64,000 bases of DNA. Source: Paenibacillus ginsengihumi DSM 21568. Its GTDB lineage: Bacteria; Bacillota; Bacilli; Paenibacillales; NBRC-103111. The stretch spans positions 1-64,000 of the forward strand of contig NZ_KB905559.1 of the NCBI RefSeq assembly GCF_000380965.1, read 5' to 3'. This document shows, in pieces, positions 43,447-51,869 of the stretch (position 1 is its first letter; each line of letters begins with the position of its first letter). The notes under the pieces were generated by a model. It saw only the letters and a program-made list of their open reading frames with translations. It did not search any database and was not told where the DNA came from. The position numbers were made by a program, and so were the translations under genes.

Positions 43447-45006
43447 ATGCCGTTTATGCCCATAGACTCCATACAGACCTATTACGAATATTATCCATGC
43501 GACATGGCCGGTACCCGAACTCTCGTCTTGATTCACGATGCGGGTCTGGACTCATCATACTGGCACTCCATTATATCTCTATTGCAAGACCGATATTCCA
43601 TTCTTCTCTACGACTTGAGGGGACATGGCCAAAGCGAAAGCGGTTCCGCCCCGGTTTCCTGGGATCTCTTATGCAAGGATTTGCACGAGCTGATCAGAAA
43701 ACTGGGGCTTGCTTCTGTTATTTTAATCGGACACGGGCTGGGCGCCAATCTGTCGGCCCGGTTCGCCACCAGCTATCCGACGATCATTGAAAAAGTAGTG
43801 TACATTTCTCCGCCGATTTCGGGCCCCGCCGACTTCCTCACCCAAGAGTTCCAATACCGCTGTCACCTTGCCGCTGGAAGCGATCTGGACATTCTCGGCA
43901 GAACGATGGCCAGGCGCATCGTGATCGATCCGGAGCGCTCCGAGCTCATGGACCGCATCGCGCAATCCTACAGGCGCGTAAACCGCAACCGATACTTCGA
44001 GCTGCTGGCCTTGCCGGCTCTATCGAATCAGGTTGAAGAGCTGGCGTATACGGGAAAGCCGGCGCTGATTTTGACGGGAGAGCTCGATCCGATCTTCGGC
44101 CCGGCCGTGTGCGGCATTTCCTACGCTTATTTGTCGCGCGCCACCTTGTTTATCGTTCCTGCTGCCGCGAATATGCCGTTTATCGACCAGCCGCGCTATA
44201 CGGCCGACTGGATCGATTATTTTATCCGGAAGCCAACGCATTCGCTGCCGGGCGAAGCGCTTTCAGCCAGGATGGTTCCGAGCGCCGGCCCGCCCCGATG
44301 GCTCCATCGACAAGCGAGAGGTACGGATTCGGCCAATCCTATACTGACCGTCAAATGCTTGCATACGTTTGAGGTGACTTTGAACGGAAAGCTGCTGAAG
44401 GATGGCTGGAATACCCGATACGCCAAAAACCTGCTGCTCTATCTTGTTTTTCATCCGATAGCGACTCGTGAACAAATCTGCGATGCGCTGTTCCCGGAGA
44501 TGGATGTCAAGAAGGCGCTTGGCAATTTACGGGTTTATTTGAATCATTTTGCCAAGCTGCTGGAGACCAGGGAGCGGGAAAATTCATGCGTTCACGTCGG
44601 CAGAGACACCGTACGGCTCATGGGCGTCGTCGAATGCGATCTGGAGGAGCTGCAATCGTTAATAAGGGGAGCCCAGCAGGAGAGGGACCCCGAGATGAAA
44701 TATACGATCTGCCGTCAGCTGCTCGGCCAAATAACGGCAAGGGTGCTGCCCGGCTTCTACGATCCGTTCGCTTTGGCGCTCAAGGAGGAAACGGAGCATC
44801 AGTGGGTCCAGCTCGCCTTGTGGGCCGCTGACTACTGCTGCAACCGCCTTCAACACGAACAAGCGATCCCGTTTCTCACGCGCTGTCTGGAGCTGTTTCC
44901 GGAGGAGGAAAGCATATACGACCGAATTATCGAGCTGTATGCTCATCTCGGTCAGGAGCGCGAGCAGCGCCATTGGATGCGCAAAAAGCAGGCTCTTCAG
45001 CCGTAG
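43447..45006 (+). CDS. Alpha/beta-hydrolase (pseudoenzyme) fused to a BTAD-type transcription regulator
   Basis: 519 aa from the ATG at 43447 (GGAGG upstream). Residues 1-265 are an alpha/beta-hydrolase: LVLIHDAGLDSSYWH and LYDLRGHGQSESG. The nucleophile elbow is GHGLG (95-99), so the usual catalytic Ser is Gly97. The expected His region reads AAANMPFIDQP, with Asn242. Asp214 (GELD) is kept. Residues ~298-519 are an OmpR-like winged helix (FEVTLNGKLLKDGWNTRYAK with LLLYLVFHP) and BTAD bundle, a SARP-type layout. It is likely a ligand-sensing regulator. Substrate and targets are unknown. Confidence 0.85.
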   Translation: MPFMPIDSIQTYYEYYPCDMAGTRTLVLIHDAGLDSSYWHSIISLLQDRYSILLYDLRGHGQSESGSAPVSWDLLCKDLHELIRKLGLASVILIGHGLGANLSARFATSYPTIIEKVVYISPPISGPADFLTQEFQYRCHLAAGSDLDILGRTMARRIVIDPERSELMDRIAQSYRRVNRNRYFELLALPALSNQVEELAYTGKPALILTGELDPIFGPAVCGISYAYLSRATLFIVPAAANMPFIDQPRYTADWIDYFIRKPTHSLPGEALSARMVPSAGPPRWLHRQARGTDSANPILTVKCLHTFEVTLNGKLLKDGWNTRYAKNLLLYLVFHPIATREQICDALFPEMDVKKALGNLRVYLNHFAKLLETRERENSCVHVGRDTVRLMGVVECDLEELQSLIRGAQQERDPEMKYTICRQLLGQITARVLPGFYDPFALALKEETEHQWVQLALWAADYCCNRLQHEQAIPFLTRCLELFPEEESIYDRIIELYAHLGQEREQRHWMRKKQALQP

Positions 45007-45079
45007 AAGAAAACGGCATCCTGCGGGCGCCTTAAGCGCTCTGGCCGCAGGATGCTGTGGCAATGGGACGATGCAAGGG

Positions 45080-45337
45080 CTACTGCTCCTTAATGACCTG
45101 CATCTCTCCAAGGCATTCGCCGCAGATGTGCCTCTCCTTGAATTCGCTGACTTGCTCCATGGAACCGCAGAAGACGCAGCGCGGACGATACCGTTCAAGG
45201 ATGATATGGTCTCCGCTTACCAGAATCTCCACAGGGTCTCCTTCATTCATTTGATATCGCTTGCGCAGCGATTTGGGCAGCACAATTCTTCCCAGCTGAT
45301 CGACTTTTCTGACGACGCCTGCCGGTTTCATCATCAA
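45080..45337 (-). CDS. AbrB-family transition-state regulator with Cys-rich C-terminus
   Basis: 85 aa. The N-terminal AbrB swapped-hairpin domain has AGVVRKVDQLGRIVLPKSLR and EGDPVEILVSGDHIILERYR. The C-terminus has CVFCGSMEQ and ICGECLGEM, two CxxC pairs that probably bind zinc and that AbrB of B. subtilis lacks. It is likely a DNA-binding regulator of stationary-phase or sporulation genes. It lies convergent to the hydrolase-BTAD gene. Confidence 0.9.
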   Translation of the reverse strand: MMMKPAGVVRKVDQLGRIVLPKSLRKRYQMNEGDPVEILVSGDHIILERYRPRCVFCGSMEQVSEFKERHICGECLGEMQVIKEQ

Positions 45338-45487
45338 TTCACCAACTTTCCTGAAATCTACGGGTAATCCCTCTAGATTATTCGACGCTTATGAATAAAT
45401 TCCTTCCCTCTTTGCCCATTTTTGCCATAAACCTCGCGGCCGAGCATTCGATCGGCGGCTTGGCCGGCGGGCAGACCGGCCCAGGCT

Positions 45488-45952
45488 TCACTGAAGGCCG
45501 GGAAAGCCGGTTTGCCGCAGCGCTTCGTACAGGATAATCGCGGCCGAATTGGACAGATTGAGCGATCTGACGTCGGATGTCATCGGCAATCGCATCAGCT
45601 GTCCGGGATGAGCCGCGAGAATGTCCGGAGCGAGCCCCCTGGTTTCCTTGCCGAACACAAGGAAATCGCCGTCCCGGAACGAAATATCCGTATACCGCTT
45701 ATCCGCTTTCGTCGTAGCCAGAAAAAAACGGCCCTCCGGATATTTCTCCTTCACCTCGGAGAATGAATCGTGATATTCCAGCTTGACGGCATGCCAGTAA
45801 TCGAGCCCCGCCCGCTTCAGCGTCCGATCGTCCGTGCGGAAGCCGAGCGGACGCACCAGATGCAGCCAGGTGCCCGTCGCCGCGCAGGTTCGCGATATAT
45901 TGCCGGTATTGGCCGGAATTTCGGGCTCCACCAGTACGATATGAAATGCCAT
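45488..45952 (-). CDS. trmL: tRNA (cytidine/uridine-34 2'-O)-methyltransferase
   Basis: 154 aa from the ATG at 45952. SPOUT family: HIVLVEPEIPANTGNISRTC at the start, LHLVRPLGFRTDDRTLKRAG, and the knot-forming PMTSDVRSLNLSNSAAIILY. It methylates the wobble nucleotide of tRNA-Leu with SAM. A 13-codon upstream extension is open, but the family length supports this start. Confidence 0.93.
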   Translation of the reverse strand: MAFHIVLVEPEIPANTGNISRTCAATGTWLHLVRPLGFRTDDRTLKRAGLDYWHAVKLEYHDSFSEVKEKYPEGRFFLATTKADKRYTDISFRDGDFLVFGKETRGLAPDILAAHPGQLMRLPMTSDVRSLNLSNSAAIILYEALRQTGFPGLQ

Positions 45953-46120
45953 AGTTGTCGATATCACCTCGCTTGCCGGACCGCTCTTCAATTATACTAC
46001 ACTTTCGCCTGCTTTCTCCGGGAAATTTAACATTCGTTTTACTTGTTCTTAATATGCGGATGATGTTGCTGCCGGATAATGAAAGCATAGCGCGTACACT
46101 GACCAAAGGAGACCTCGGGC

Positions 46121-46837
46121 ATGCTGAAGAAAAAAATTCTTGTGGTGGACGACGAGCCTTCCATTTCCATGCTGATCGAGTTCAATCTGAAGTTAGTCGG
46201 CTTCGAAGTCCAATGCGTCGAGGACGGCGAAGCCGTATTCCAAGCTATCCAGCAGTTCCGGCCTGACCTGATCGTGCTCGACCTGATGCTGCCGAAGATG
46301 GACGGCATTCAGGTGTGCCGCAAACTGCGCTCGCAGAGCAACCTGGTGCCGATCATTATGCTTACAGCGATGCAGGATTTATCGGATAAAATCGCCGGTC
46401 TCGATAACGGCGCCGACGATTATATGACCAAGCCGTTCAGCCCGCAGGAGCTGATCTCGCGCATTCAAGCTATCCTCCGGCGCATTCAGACGCTGCCTTC
46501 CGCTGAGGAAAGCGCGCCGATCACCATCGGCCACATCACCATTCTGCCCGATCAGCGCGAAGTGACTCTGAAGGGGCGGACCATTGAGCTGACGCCGAAG
46601 GAATTCGACCTGCTGCTGTTTTTATGCCGGCACCGCGGCAAAGTGCTGAGCCGCCAGCAGCTGCTGCATGGCGTGTGGGATTATCATTTTCTCGGGGACA
46701 CCCGCATCGTCGACGTCCATATCAGCCATCTGCGCGACAAGATCGAGACGAATGCCCGCACTCCCGAATATATCGTAACCATTCGCAACGTCGGCTACAA
46801 GCTTACCGGGCCTGCATCGAAGGAATCGCTCGCTTGA
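46121..46837 (+). CDS. OmpR/PhoP-type response regulator, orphan here
   Basis: 238 aa. Receiver: MLKKKILVVDDEPSISMLIE with Asp54 in IVLDLMLPKMDG and Lys104 in MTKPFS. Winged helix: KGRTIELTPKEFDLLLFLCR, TRIVDVHISHLRDKIE, IVTIRNVGYKLT. No histidine kinase gene is adjacent. The nearest families are PhoP/WalR; the target is unknown. A hairpin at ~46882-46921 (AGCCTCCGGC/GCCGAAGGCT) may end this transcript. Confidence 0.92.
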   Translation: MLKKKILVVDDEPSISMLIEFNLKLVGFEVQCVEDGEAVFQAIQQFRPDLIVLDLMLPKMDGIQVCRKLRSQSNLVPIIMLTAMQDLSDKIAGLDNGADDYMTKPFSPQELISRIQAILRRIQTLPSAEESAPITIGHITILPDQREVTLKGRTIELTPKEFDLLLFLCRHRGKVLSRQQLLHGVWDYHFLGDTRIVDVHISHLRDKIETNARTPEYIVTIRNVGYKLTGPASKESLA

Positions 46838-46933
46838 CGAACCCGGGCTGCTCCCCTGCAGCGCCCGCATTTCATGAAACGAAGAAGCCTCCGGCCGCAC
46901 ATGCACGCGAGCCGAAGGCTCCTTCCTTCGCTT

Positions 46934-47083
46934 TCATCCATACAACCGCTTGTCATGATAGACGGCTTTATTCCAGTACTTCTGCTTCATTCGCTCGTCG
47001 AGGCAGCTATCGTGCAGTTCAAAATAGTAGTTTCGCCAGAATCTATGCCAGGCGTATCTCATCGTTGAAAGGATCGACTTCAT
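46934..47083 (-). CDS. 49-aa small protein of unknown function
   Basis: ATG at 47083 with GGGAGG 5-6 nt upstream. It reads MKSILSTMRYAWHRFWRNYY, then FELHDSCLDERMKQKYW and NKAVYHDKRLYG. Rich in aromatic and basic residues, soluble or peripheral. The composition and ribosome site suggest a real gene missed by standard finders. No family recognised. Confidence 0.6.
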   Translation of the reverse strand: MKSILSTMRYAWHRFWRNYYFELHDSCLDERMKQKYWNKAVYHDKRLYG

Positions 47084-47138
47084 ACAACCTCCCACGGATT
47101 CCTGCCGGTCAGGCCGCCTCTAGTCGGAAGCCTTACCC

Positions 47139-48227
47139 TCAGCTGTTCCGCCTGCGGAAATCGTCCATGAAATCGGCGAGCGCCTTGCAAGCCTCGTAAG
47201 GCACCGCGTTATACGTCGAAGCGCGAAGGCCGCCGACGCTGCGATGGCCCTTGAGGCCGACGAAGCCTTGCTGCTCGGATTCCTTCACAAACTTCTTCTC
47301 CAGTTCCTCGTCCTGCATGCGGAACGTAACGTTCATGATGGAGCGGCTGTCCGGTTCCACAACGCCGCGGTAGAAGCCGCCGCTCTTATCGATGGCGTCG
47401 TACAGGAGCGCCGTCTTCTCCTTATTGCGCTTCTCCATCGCTTCCGCCCCGCCGTTCTCCTTGATCCAATGGAGCACAAGGTTGACCATATACACCGAGT
47501 AGGCCGGCGGAGTGTTATACAGCGAATTGTTCTTCGCGTGCGTGCTGTAGCTTAGCATGGTCGGGATGTTCTTCGGAATGTCTGCCAGCATGTCTTCGCG
47601 AATAATGACGACGGTCACGCCGGACGGCCCGAGATTTTTCTGCGCTCCCGCATAAATCATGGCAAACCGGGAAACGTCGATCGGCCGGCACAAAATATCG
47701 CTCGACAAGTCGCCGATCAGCGGCACGCTGCCGGTATTCGGGTACTGGCGATATTGCGCCCCTCCGATCGTCTCGTTCGACGTAATATGCACATATGCGC
47801 TGTTGGCCGGCAGCTGCATGTCCGACAAATCGGGGATGCGGGTAAACTTGTCCGCCTCGGAACTGGCCGCGATCGCCGTCTCTCCGAACAGCTTCGCTTC
47901 CTTGATCGCCTTCTCCGCCCAAGATCCCGTATGCACGTATTGGGCGACCGTTCCCGGCTTCAGGAAGTTCATCGGGATCATGGCGAATTGCGTGCTCGCC
48001 CCGCCCTGCAGGAACAGGACTTTGTAGCCGTCCGGAATGCCCATCAGCTCTTTCATCAGCGCCTGGGTTTCTTCATTCAACTGCTCGTACTGCGAGCTTC
48101 GGTGGGAAATTTCCATAATGGACATCCCGATTCCGCGATAATCGACGAATTCCTCCTGGGCCTTCTGCAGCACTTCCAAGGGCAAGGCTGCCGGACCCGC
48201 GTTAAAGTTGTATGCGCGCTTCGTCAC
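47139..48227 (-). CDS. serC: Phosphoserine aminotransferase
   Basis: 362 aa. MTKRAYNFNAGPAALPLEVL is the SerC start; HRSSQYEQL, FLQGGASTQFAMIPMNF and YAGAQKNLGPSGV with the PLP Lys are all diagnostic. It transaminates 3-phosphohydroxypyruvate to phosphoserine in serine synthesis. Standard length. Monocistronic here. Confidence 0.97.
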   Translation of the reverse strand: MTKRAYNFNAGPAALPLEVLQKAQEEFVDYRGIGMSIMEISHRSSQYEQLNEETQALMKELMGIPDGYKVLFLQGGASTQFAMIPMNFLKPGTVAQYVHTGSWAEKAIKEAKLFGETAIAASSEADKFTRIPDLSDMQLPANSAYVHITSNETIGGAQYRQYPNTGSVPLIGDLSSDILCRPIDVSRFAMIYAGAQKNLGPSGVTVVIIREDMLADIPKNIPTMLSYSTHAKNNSLYNTPPAYSVYMVNLVLHWIKENGGAEAMEKRNKEKTALLYDAIDKSGGFYRGVVEPDSRSIMNVTFRMQDEELEKKFVKESEQQGFVGLKGHRSVGGLRASTYNAVPYEACKALADFMDDFRRRNS

Positions 48228-48363
48228 GTGATTTCCACCTTCGCTTTTGGTTATGATATGGCTATGATAGCAAGTTTGACGCTACTCCACAAGTAGCCCT
48301 TATGAACATTTACGCACAAGCCTGTGATTCGTTTTTTTCCATTCCCTTCTAGCTGACAATACG

Positions 48364-48372
48364 TGTTATAAT
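48364..48372 (+). promoter_or_regulatory. Extended -10 promoter of the 219-aa membrane protein gene
   Basis: TGTTATAAT at 48364-48372 holds TATAAT with TGn upstream, ~80 nt before the start. No clear -35. Confidence 0.5.
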
Positions 48373-48451
48373 ACGATGGGAAGAAAAGATAAGCGCCGAT
48401 GACTGGCGATTCCTTCGCCTTCGCCCGTCGCCTTCGGTTAAAGGGGTTTAT

Positions 48452-49111
48452 ATGCACTATTCGGTCTGGGAAGCGGCAAAGTTCGGATTTTTGGGTCTCC
48501 TTGAATTTTTTTCTACCTTTGCGCTGATGATTTGGGCGTTTCGGTTTCGGTTGCGCGATTTTTGGGGGCAAATGATATGTATCGGGGTGCTAATGGCCAG
48601 CATCTCCTGGATCATCCGGCATATCTGCGATTTTTCGGGGGCGGCGCCTCTCGTGCTGATGGCCAGCATGACCGTCTCGCTGTCGCTTATGACGGGGATT
48701 CGCCTTTTCTGGAGCATGTTGATGTGTTCTTTGGCCTGTCTCGGATTTATGGCCATTCAAATCCTGGTCATCTTCGTGCCCGACCTGCTGGGCTGGTACG
48801 AGCTAGAGTCGGTCGATCCGTTCGGCTGGACGGCTCATCTGCTGCAGGCGCTCACCGCCGCCATCTATTTTGGCCTTGCCTGTCTGATCAAGCATTATCG
48901 GCTCGGAGTAACGTACGTTTCGCGGAATGAACGCGGCTCGGTTGCGATGAAGGGGAACAATCTGTCCATTTTCATATTGATCATCGTTACTTTTATATTG
49001 GCCGCACTCATTTATCAGATCAGCCAGTACCCCTTCATCGTGCTGCTCATGATCGTGAATCTGGTTCTGCTCATTTATTTGATTTATATCCAAGAAAAAC
49101 AATCGCTGTAG
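48452..49111 (+). CDS. Multi-pass membrane protein, unknown function
   Basis: 219 aa with about seven hydrophobic segments, including FGFLGLLEFFSTFALMIW, LMCSLACLGFMAIQILVI and IFILIIVTFILAALIYQI, ending YLIYIQEKQSL. No enzymatic or transporter motif is visible. The interval at 48386-48430 upstream has degenerate similarity to the dispersed repeat. Role not known. Confidence 0.7.
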   Translation: MHYSVWEAAKFGFLGLLEFFSTFALMIWAFRFRLRDFWGQMICIGVLMASISWIIRHICDFSGAAPLVLMASMTVSLSLMTGIRLFWSMLMCSLACLGFMAIQILVIFVPDLLGWYELESVDPFGWTAHLLQALTAAIYFGLACLIKHYRLGVTYVSRNERGSVAMKGNNLSIFILIIVTFILAALIYQISQYPFIVLLMIVNLVLLIYLIYIQEKQSL

Positions 49112-49163
49112 CCAGGCAGCGCCGTGCTGGCGGAACGCGGAAAATCTCCACGCGCGAGCCGGG

Positions 49164-49298
49164 TCAAGGCCGATGCCAAATCCGCTTGCGAGGCAAGCTC
49201 CATAACTTGACCCAAAGGCCGCGATCGTCGTCGCGGTACAATCGAATGCCGATCAGCTTTAGCGGCGTCCAAATTTCGCTGAAATGGATATAGGGCAT
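49164..49298 (-). CDS. 44-aa small protein
   Basis: ATG at 49298 with GGAGG about 10 nt upstream. Reads MPYIHFSEIWTPLKLIGIRL, then YRDDDRGLWVKLWSLPRKR. Charged and aromatic; no family. A longer overlapping frame exists but lacks a ribosome site. Moderately likely to be translated. Confidence 0.45.
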   Translation of the reverse strand: MPYIHFSEIWTPLKLIGIRLYRDDDRGLWVKLWSLPRKRIWHRP

Positions 49299-49460
49299 GG
49301 GTCCGCATCCTCCTCGAAACGATACGTAATGTATCGTCGCTTCTCGGCTATATTTTATCACGAACCTGCCTATCCATGAACTTAAAAAAAGTTAATACTT
49401 GCCCCAGGCGGAAGGAACAGGGCACAGGCGGGGGAGAAGAAGGAGTCCGTTTCGGCCTTG

Positions 49461-49769
49461 CTATTTGTGCAGCGCGATACAGCTGCGCGCCTCCTCGACG
49501 CTGTACCCGGCGTTGCGAACCTCCCGGGCGAATTGAATCCATTCCCGCTCCAGCGCGTCCGTTTCGTCAGAAGCCTCGTCTCTGATGAGCGCCTCAATCT
49601 CCACTCCGAGCACCGTCGCTACCTTGATCAGAATCTCGATAGAAGGGTTGCGCTGGATATTTCGTTCGATCGAGCTCAAATACGATTTGGCGACGCCGGC
49701 CCGAAAGGCCAGCTCGTTCAGCGATAGCCTTCTTTGCTTGCGATATTGTTGAATGCGCTTACCAATCAT
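49461..49769 (-). CDS. sinR: SinR-like transcription repressor
   Basis: 102 aa. N-terminal HTH_3: MIGKRIQQYRKQRRLSLNEL, FRAGVAKSYLSSIERNIQ. The C-terminal part, ALEREWIQFAREVRNAGYS, matches the SinI/SinR dimerisation helices. In B. subtilis SinR represses EPS and matrix genes until SinI releases it. It lies ~2 kb from a polysaccharide locus, so a similar role here is plausible. No SinI homologue is visible nearby. Confidence 0.85.
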   Translation of the reverse strand: MIGKRIQQYRKQRRLSLNELAFRAGVAKSYLSSIERNIQRNPSIEILIKVATVLGVEIEALIRDEASDETDALEREWIQFAREVRNAGYSVEEARSCIALHK

Positions 49770-49801
49770 GAATTTATCACCTTCACTCCTTTAAAGTCGC
49801 A

Positions 49802-50626
49802 TCATGAACCAGGTGCCATGATTTGCTCCAGCCGTGCGAGCGCTTTCGCCTGGGCTTCGTGTCTGGCCTTCTCGTATTGGCTGCGCCACGCGGCGGTCAG
49901 CGTATCTTCCAGCCCTGCCTGCTTCAATTCCTCTTGCGCTGCGGCGGCGATCTGCTCCCAGCCGCTGCGGCATTCCGCCTCCGCCTGCGCCAGCCGATCG
50001 GCATATTTGTTGTACATGGTCCTGATGTCCTCCGCATCCGAGGAAGCGAGCACCGCCCAGTCCCCGGCAATCTGCTCGGCAAGCTGCGCGGCCTTCGCTT
50101 CGCAGCTTGCCTGCAACGCACGCAGCTGCGGCTCATAGTTGGCCTTGACGCGCTGCGTGGTGCCGATAGCTTCCGCATCGGCCGCTTCCGCATCGGCCGC
50201 TTCCGCATCGGCCGCTTCCGGGTCGGCCGCCTGCCCCGATTCGCCATCCGCGGGAGGCTCATCGCCCGCTTCTGCCTGCGCTTCCTGCCGCTGCGCCGGC
50301 TGCTCATTCCCCGGCTCGGAGGGCGCCTTGCCCTCCGGCCCATGGCCCGGCTTCACCGCCGCTGCCGCACGGTCTTCCGCCAGGAATTGCGCTTTCCCGC
50401 TATTCTCTATTTCTTGTTCCGCGAATCCGGCCCCACTATCCTTTTCGACAGCTGGTGCTGGCGTCTTCTCCGGTTCGCCGGAACTGCTTGCGCGAGCAGG
50501 CCGCCCGTCCGTTCCGGACATGCTCCATGCCAAGAGCCCGATGGCCAGCAGAGCGAGGATGACGGCTCCTGCAGCCCAGAGGCGGGCTTTCGCCTGCGGC
50601 CTGCGCCGCTGCCGGTTCTTGATCAT
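49802..50626 (-). CDS. Single-pass membrane protein with long low-complexity region
   Basis: 274 aa from the ATG at 50626. Basic head, membrane helix (LWAAGAVILALLAIGLLAW), then Ala/Glu/Pro-rich sequence including three copies of AADAE (an 18-nt repeat GGCCGCTTCCGCATC unit on the plus strand). The last 120 residues are helical (CEAKAAQLAEQIAGDWAVLA). No family recognised. Probably an envelope protein, in a run of genes with similar architecture. Confidence 0.6.
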   Translation of the reverse strand: MIKNRQRRRPQAKARLWAAGAVILALLAIGLLAWSMSGTDGRPARASSSGEPEKTPAPAVEKDSGAGFAEQEIENSGKAQFLAEDRAAAAVKPGHGPEGKAPSEPGNEQPAQRQEAQAEAGDEPPADGESGQAADPEAADAEAADAEAADAEAIGTTQRVKANYEPQLRALQASCEAKAAQLAEQIAGDWAVLASSDAEDIRTMYNKYADRLAQAEAECRSGWEQIAAAAQEELKQAGLEDTLTAAWRSQYEKARHEAQAKALARLEQIMAPGS

Positions 50627-50814
50627 GCCGGAACCCCCCGCTTGCTTCTCCGGCGCGCAATGGCGCTGCAAAGAATAATCCCCGCCGCCGCCCCCGTGGC
50701 GTCAAGCAATACATCGAGCGCCAGCGGCGTGCGGCCCGCGGTAAACGATTGGTGAATCTCGTCCAAGCCTGCAGACGATTCGTGTCGCTCCCTTTCCGTG
50801 CTTATCCCTTCCAT
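50623..50814 (-). pseudogene. C-terminal fragment of a VanZ-like protein
   Basis: 63 aa. Residues 17-55, GLDEIHQSFTAGRTPLALDV with LLDATGAAAGI, carry the VanZ C-terminal signature (DE-hQ, R-P-x-D). VanZ proteins are normally ~160 aa or more with several helices; here only the end remains behind a short unrelated leader. It starts 3 nt after the upstream stop, and its stop overlaps the next start. It may be a decayed gene or a deliberately short membrane peptide. Confidence 0.65.
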
Positions 50815-50817
50815 GGC

Positions 50818-51519
50818 CTACTTCCCTTGCCCGGCTGTGTCCAGCATCTTCAGGCTGTCCTGATACGACTTGCCCTGGCTCAAGCCGTATTTGGCGGCAA
50901 TCGAGATCATCTGGTTATACTCGTCCTCCGTCAGCTTCTCCAGAAAGATTTTCTTCGCTTCCTTCTTCTCCGCGACGCTCATCCCTCCGCTCGCCATCTT
51001 CATGAACAGGCTTACCTCGTCCTTGGTAAATTTCTTCATCAGCGTCGTCATCACGAACATTTTCTCCTGCATGGTGACCTGCTCTTTGACCGCTTCCGCT
51101 TTCTCCGGAGTAATGTTCGGGGTATACCCCGTGTCCTTCTCATGCGGCTGATGCCCATCGTCCTGCGGCTTGTCTCCGCCGGCGCCGCCGGATGCCGGGT
51201 CCGGCGCCTGACCGCTGCCCTGCTGCGCTCCGGCAGAAGGCTCCGCCGATCCGGCCGTTGAACCGGTCTGAGCGGCTCCGGCCGCCGGGGGCGCTTCGTC
51301 CCCCGCCTTCGGAGCGGCAGGTGGAGGCGTCGTCTTGCCGGGCGCAGCGGCCCCGCCTCCCGGCTTCGCCTGATCCGCGCCGCTATCCGCCGCCTCCTTC
51401 AATGCCGAGGAAGCCAGCTCTTCAAAAATCCGATTCGTGACCGCGTCCATCGCGAAATAGCCGCCGACGAGCAGAATCGCTATGGAAAGGGCAGCAATGA
51501 TGGCGATCCGTTTGAACAT
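50818..51519 (-). CDS. Membrane-anchored protein with Ala/Pro/Gly-rich linker
   Basis: 233 aa. N-terminal helix MFKRIAIIAALSIAILLVGG, a ~100-residue flexible linker (KPGGGAAAPGKTTPPPAAPK), and a helical C-terminal domain of ~90 residues (KAEAVKEQVTMQEKMFVMTT). No recognised family. It starts the small run of genes up to 49802. It is likely exported, anchored, and structural or regulatory in the envelope. Confidence 0.6.
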   Translation of the reverse strand: MFKRIAIIAALSIAILLVGGYFAMDAVTNRIFEELASSALKEAADSGADQAKPGGGAAAPGKTTPPPAAPKAGDEAPPAAGAAQTGSTAGSAEPSAGAQQGSGQAPDPASGGAGGDKPQDDGHQPHEKDTGYTPNITPEKAEAVKEQVTMQEKMFVMTTLMKKFTKDEVSLFMKMASGGMSVAEKKEAKKIFLEKLTEDEYNQMISIAAKYGLSQGKSYQDSLKMLDTAGQGK

Positions 51520-51522
51520 AGG

Positions 51523-51693
51523 TTATCCCTTCCTTCCTTGTACTCCCCTTTCGACGGATAGTTCTTTCTTTCTCATCTGAATGATCGTCAATAACAGCGG
51601 CTCCATGCCGTTCAATTGCTCCAGCGTCGCTTCCTGCTTAATATATCGGATCGTTTTCTTGAACGATCTGGGATATTCATCGAACTTCTTCAT
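51523..51693 (-). CDS. 56-aa small protein, coupled to the 53-aa gene
   Basis: ATG at 51693 lies inside the end of the upstream small ORF (stop at 51677). Sequence MKKFDEYPRSFKKTIRYIKQ, then EATLEQLNGMEPLLLTIIQM. Helical, basic N-terminus. It ends 4 nt before the start at 51519, so it probably belongs to that operon. No family known to me. Confidence 0.55.
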   Translation of the reverse strand: MKKFDEYPRSFKKTIRYIKQEATLEQLNGMEPLLLTIIQMRKKELSVERGVQGRKG

Positions 51694-51838
51694 ACAGTTT
51701 CCCCTCTTGAACGGCCAGGTGCTTCATTAAGATCGTCTTCAACTCCTGAACGTAATCATGCACGGATGCTGCATCGTTCCTATTCTCCGCAGAATCGACA
51801 AATTGCTGCAGATCTTGCAAGAGAACCTGTATGTTCAT
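51677..51838 (-). CDS. 53-aa small helical protein
   Basis: From the ATG at 51838 with GGAGTGG upstream: MNIQVLLQDLQQFVDSAENR, then NDAASVHDYVQELKTILMKH. Amphipathic helices, no membrane segment, resembling short helical regulators or chaperones. Its 3' end overlaps the 56-aa ORF by 17 nt. Function unknown. Confidence 0.55.
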   Translation of the reverse strand: MNIQVLLQDLQQFVDSAENRNDAASVHDYVQELKTILMKHLAVQEGKLYEEVR

Positions 51839-51869
51839 TGTCCGTTGACCACTCCATTTGCGGGAAATA

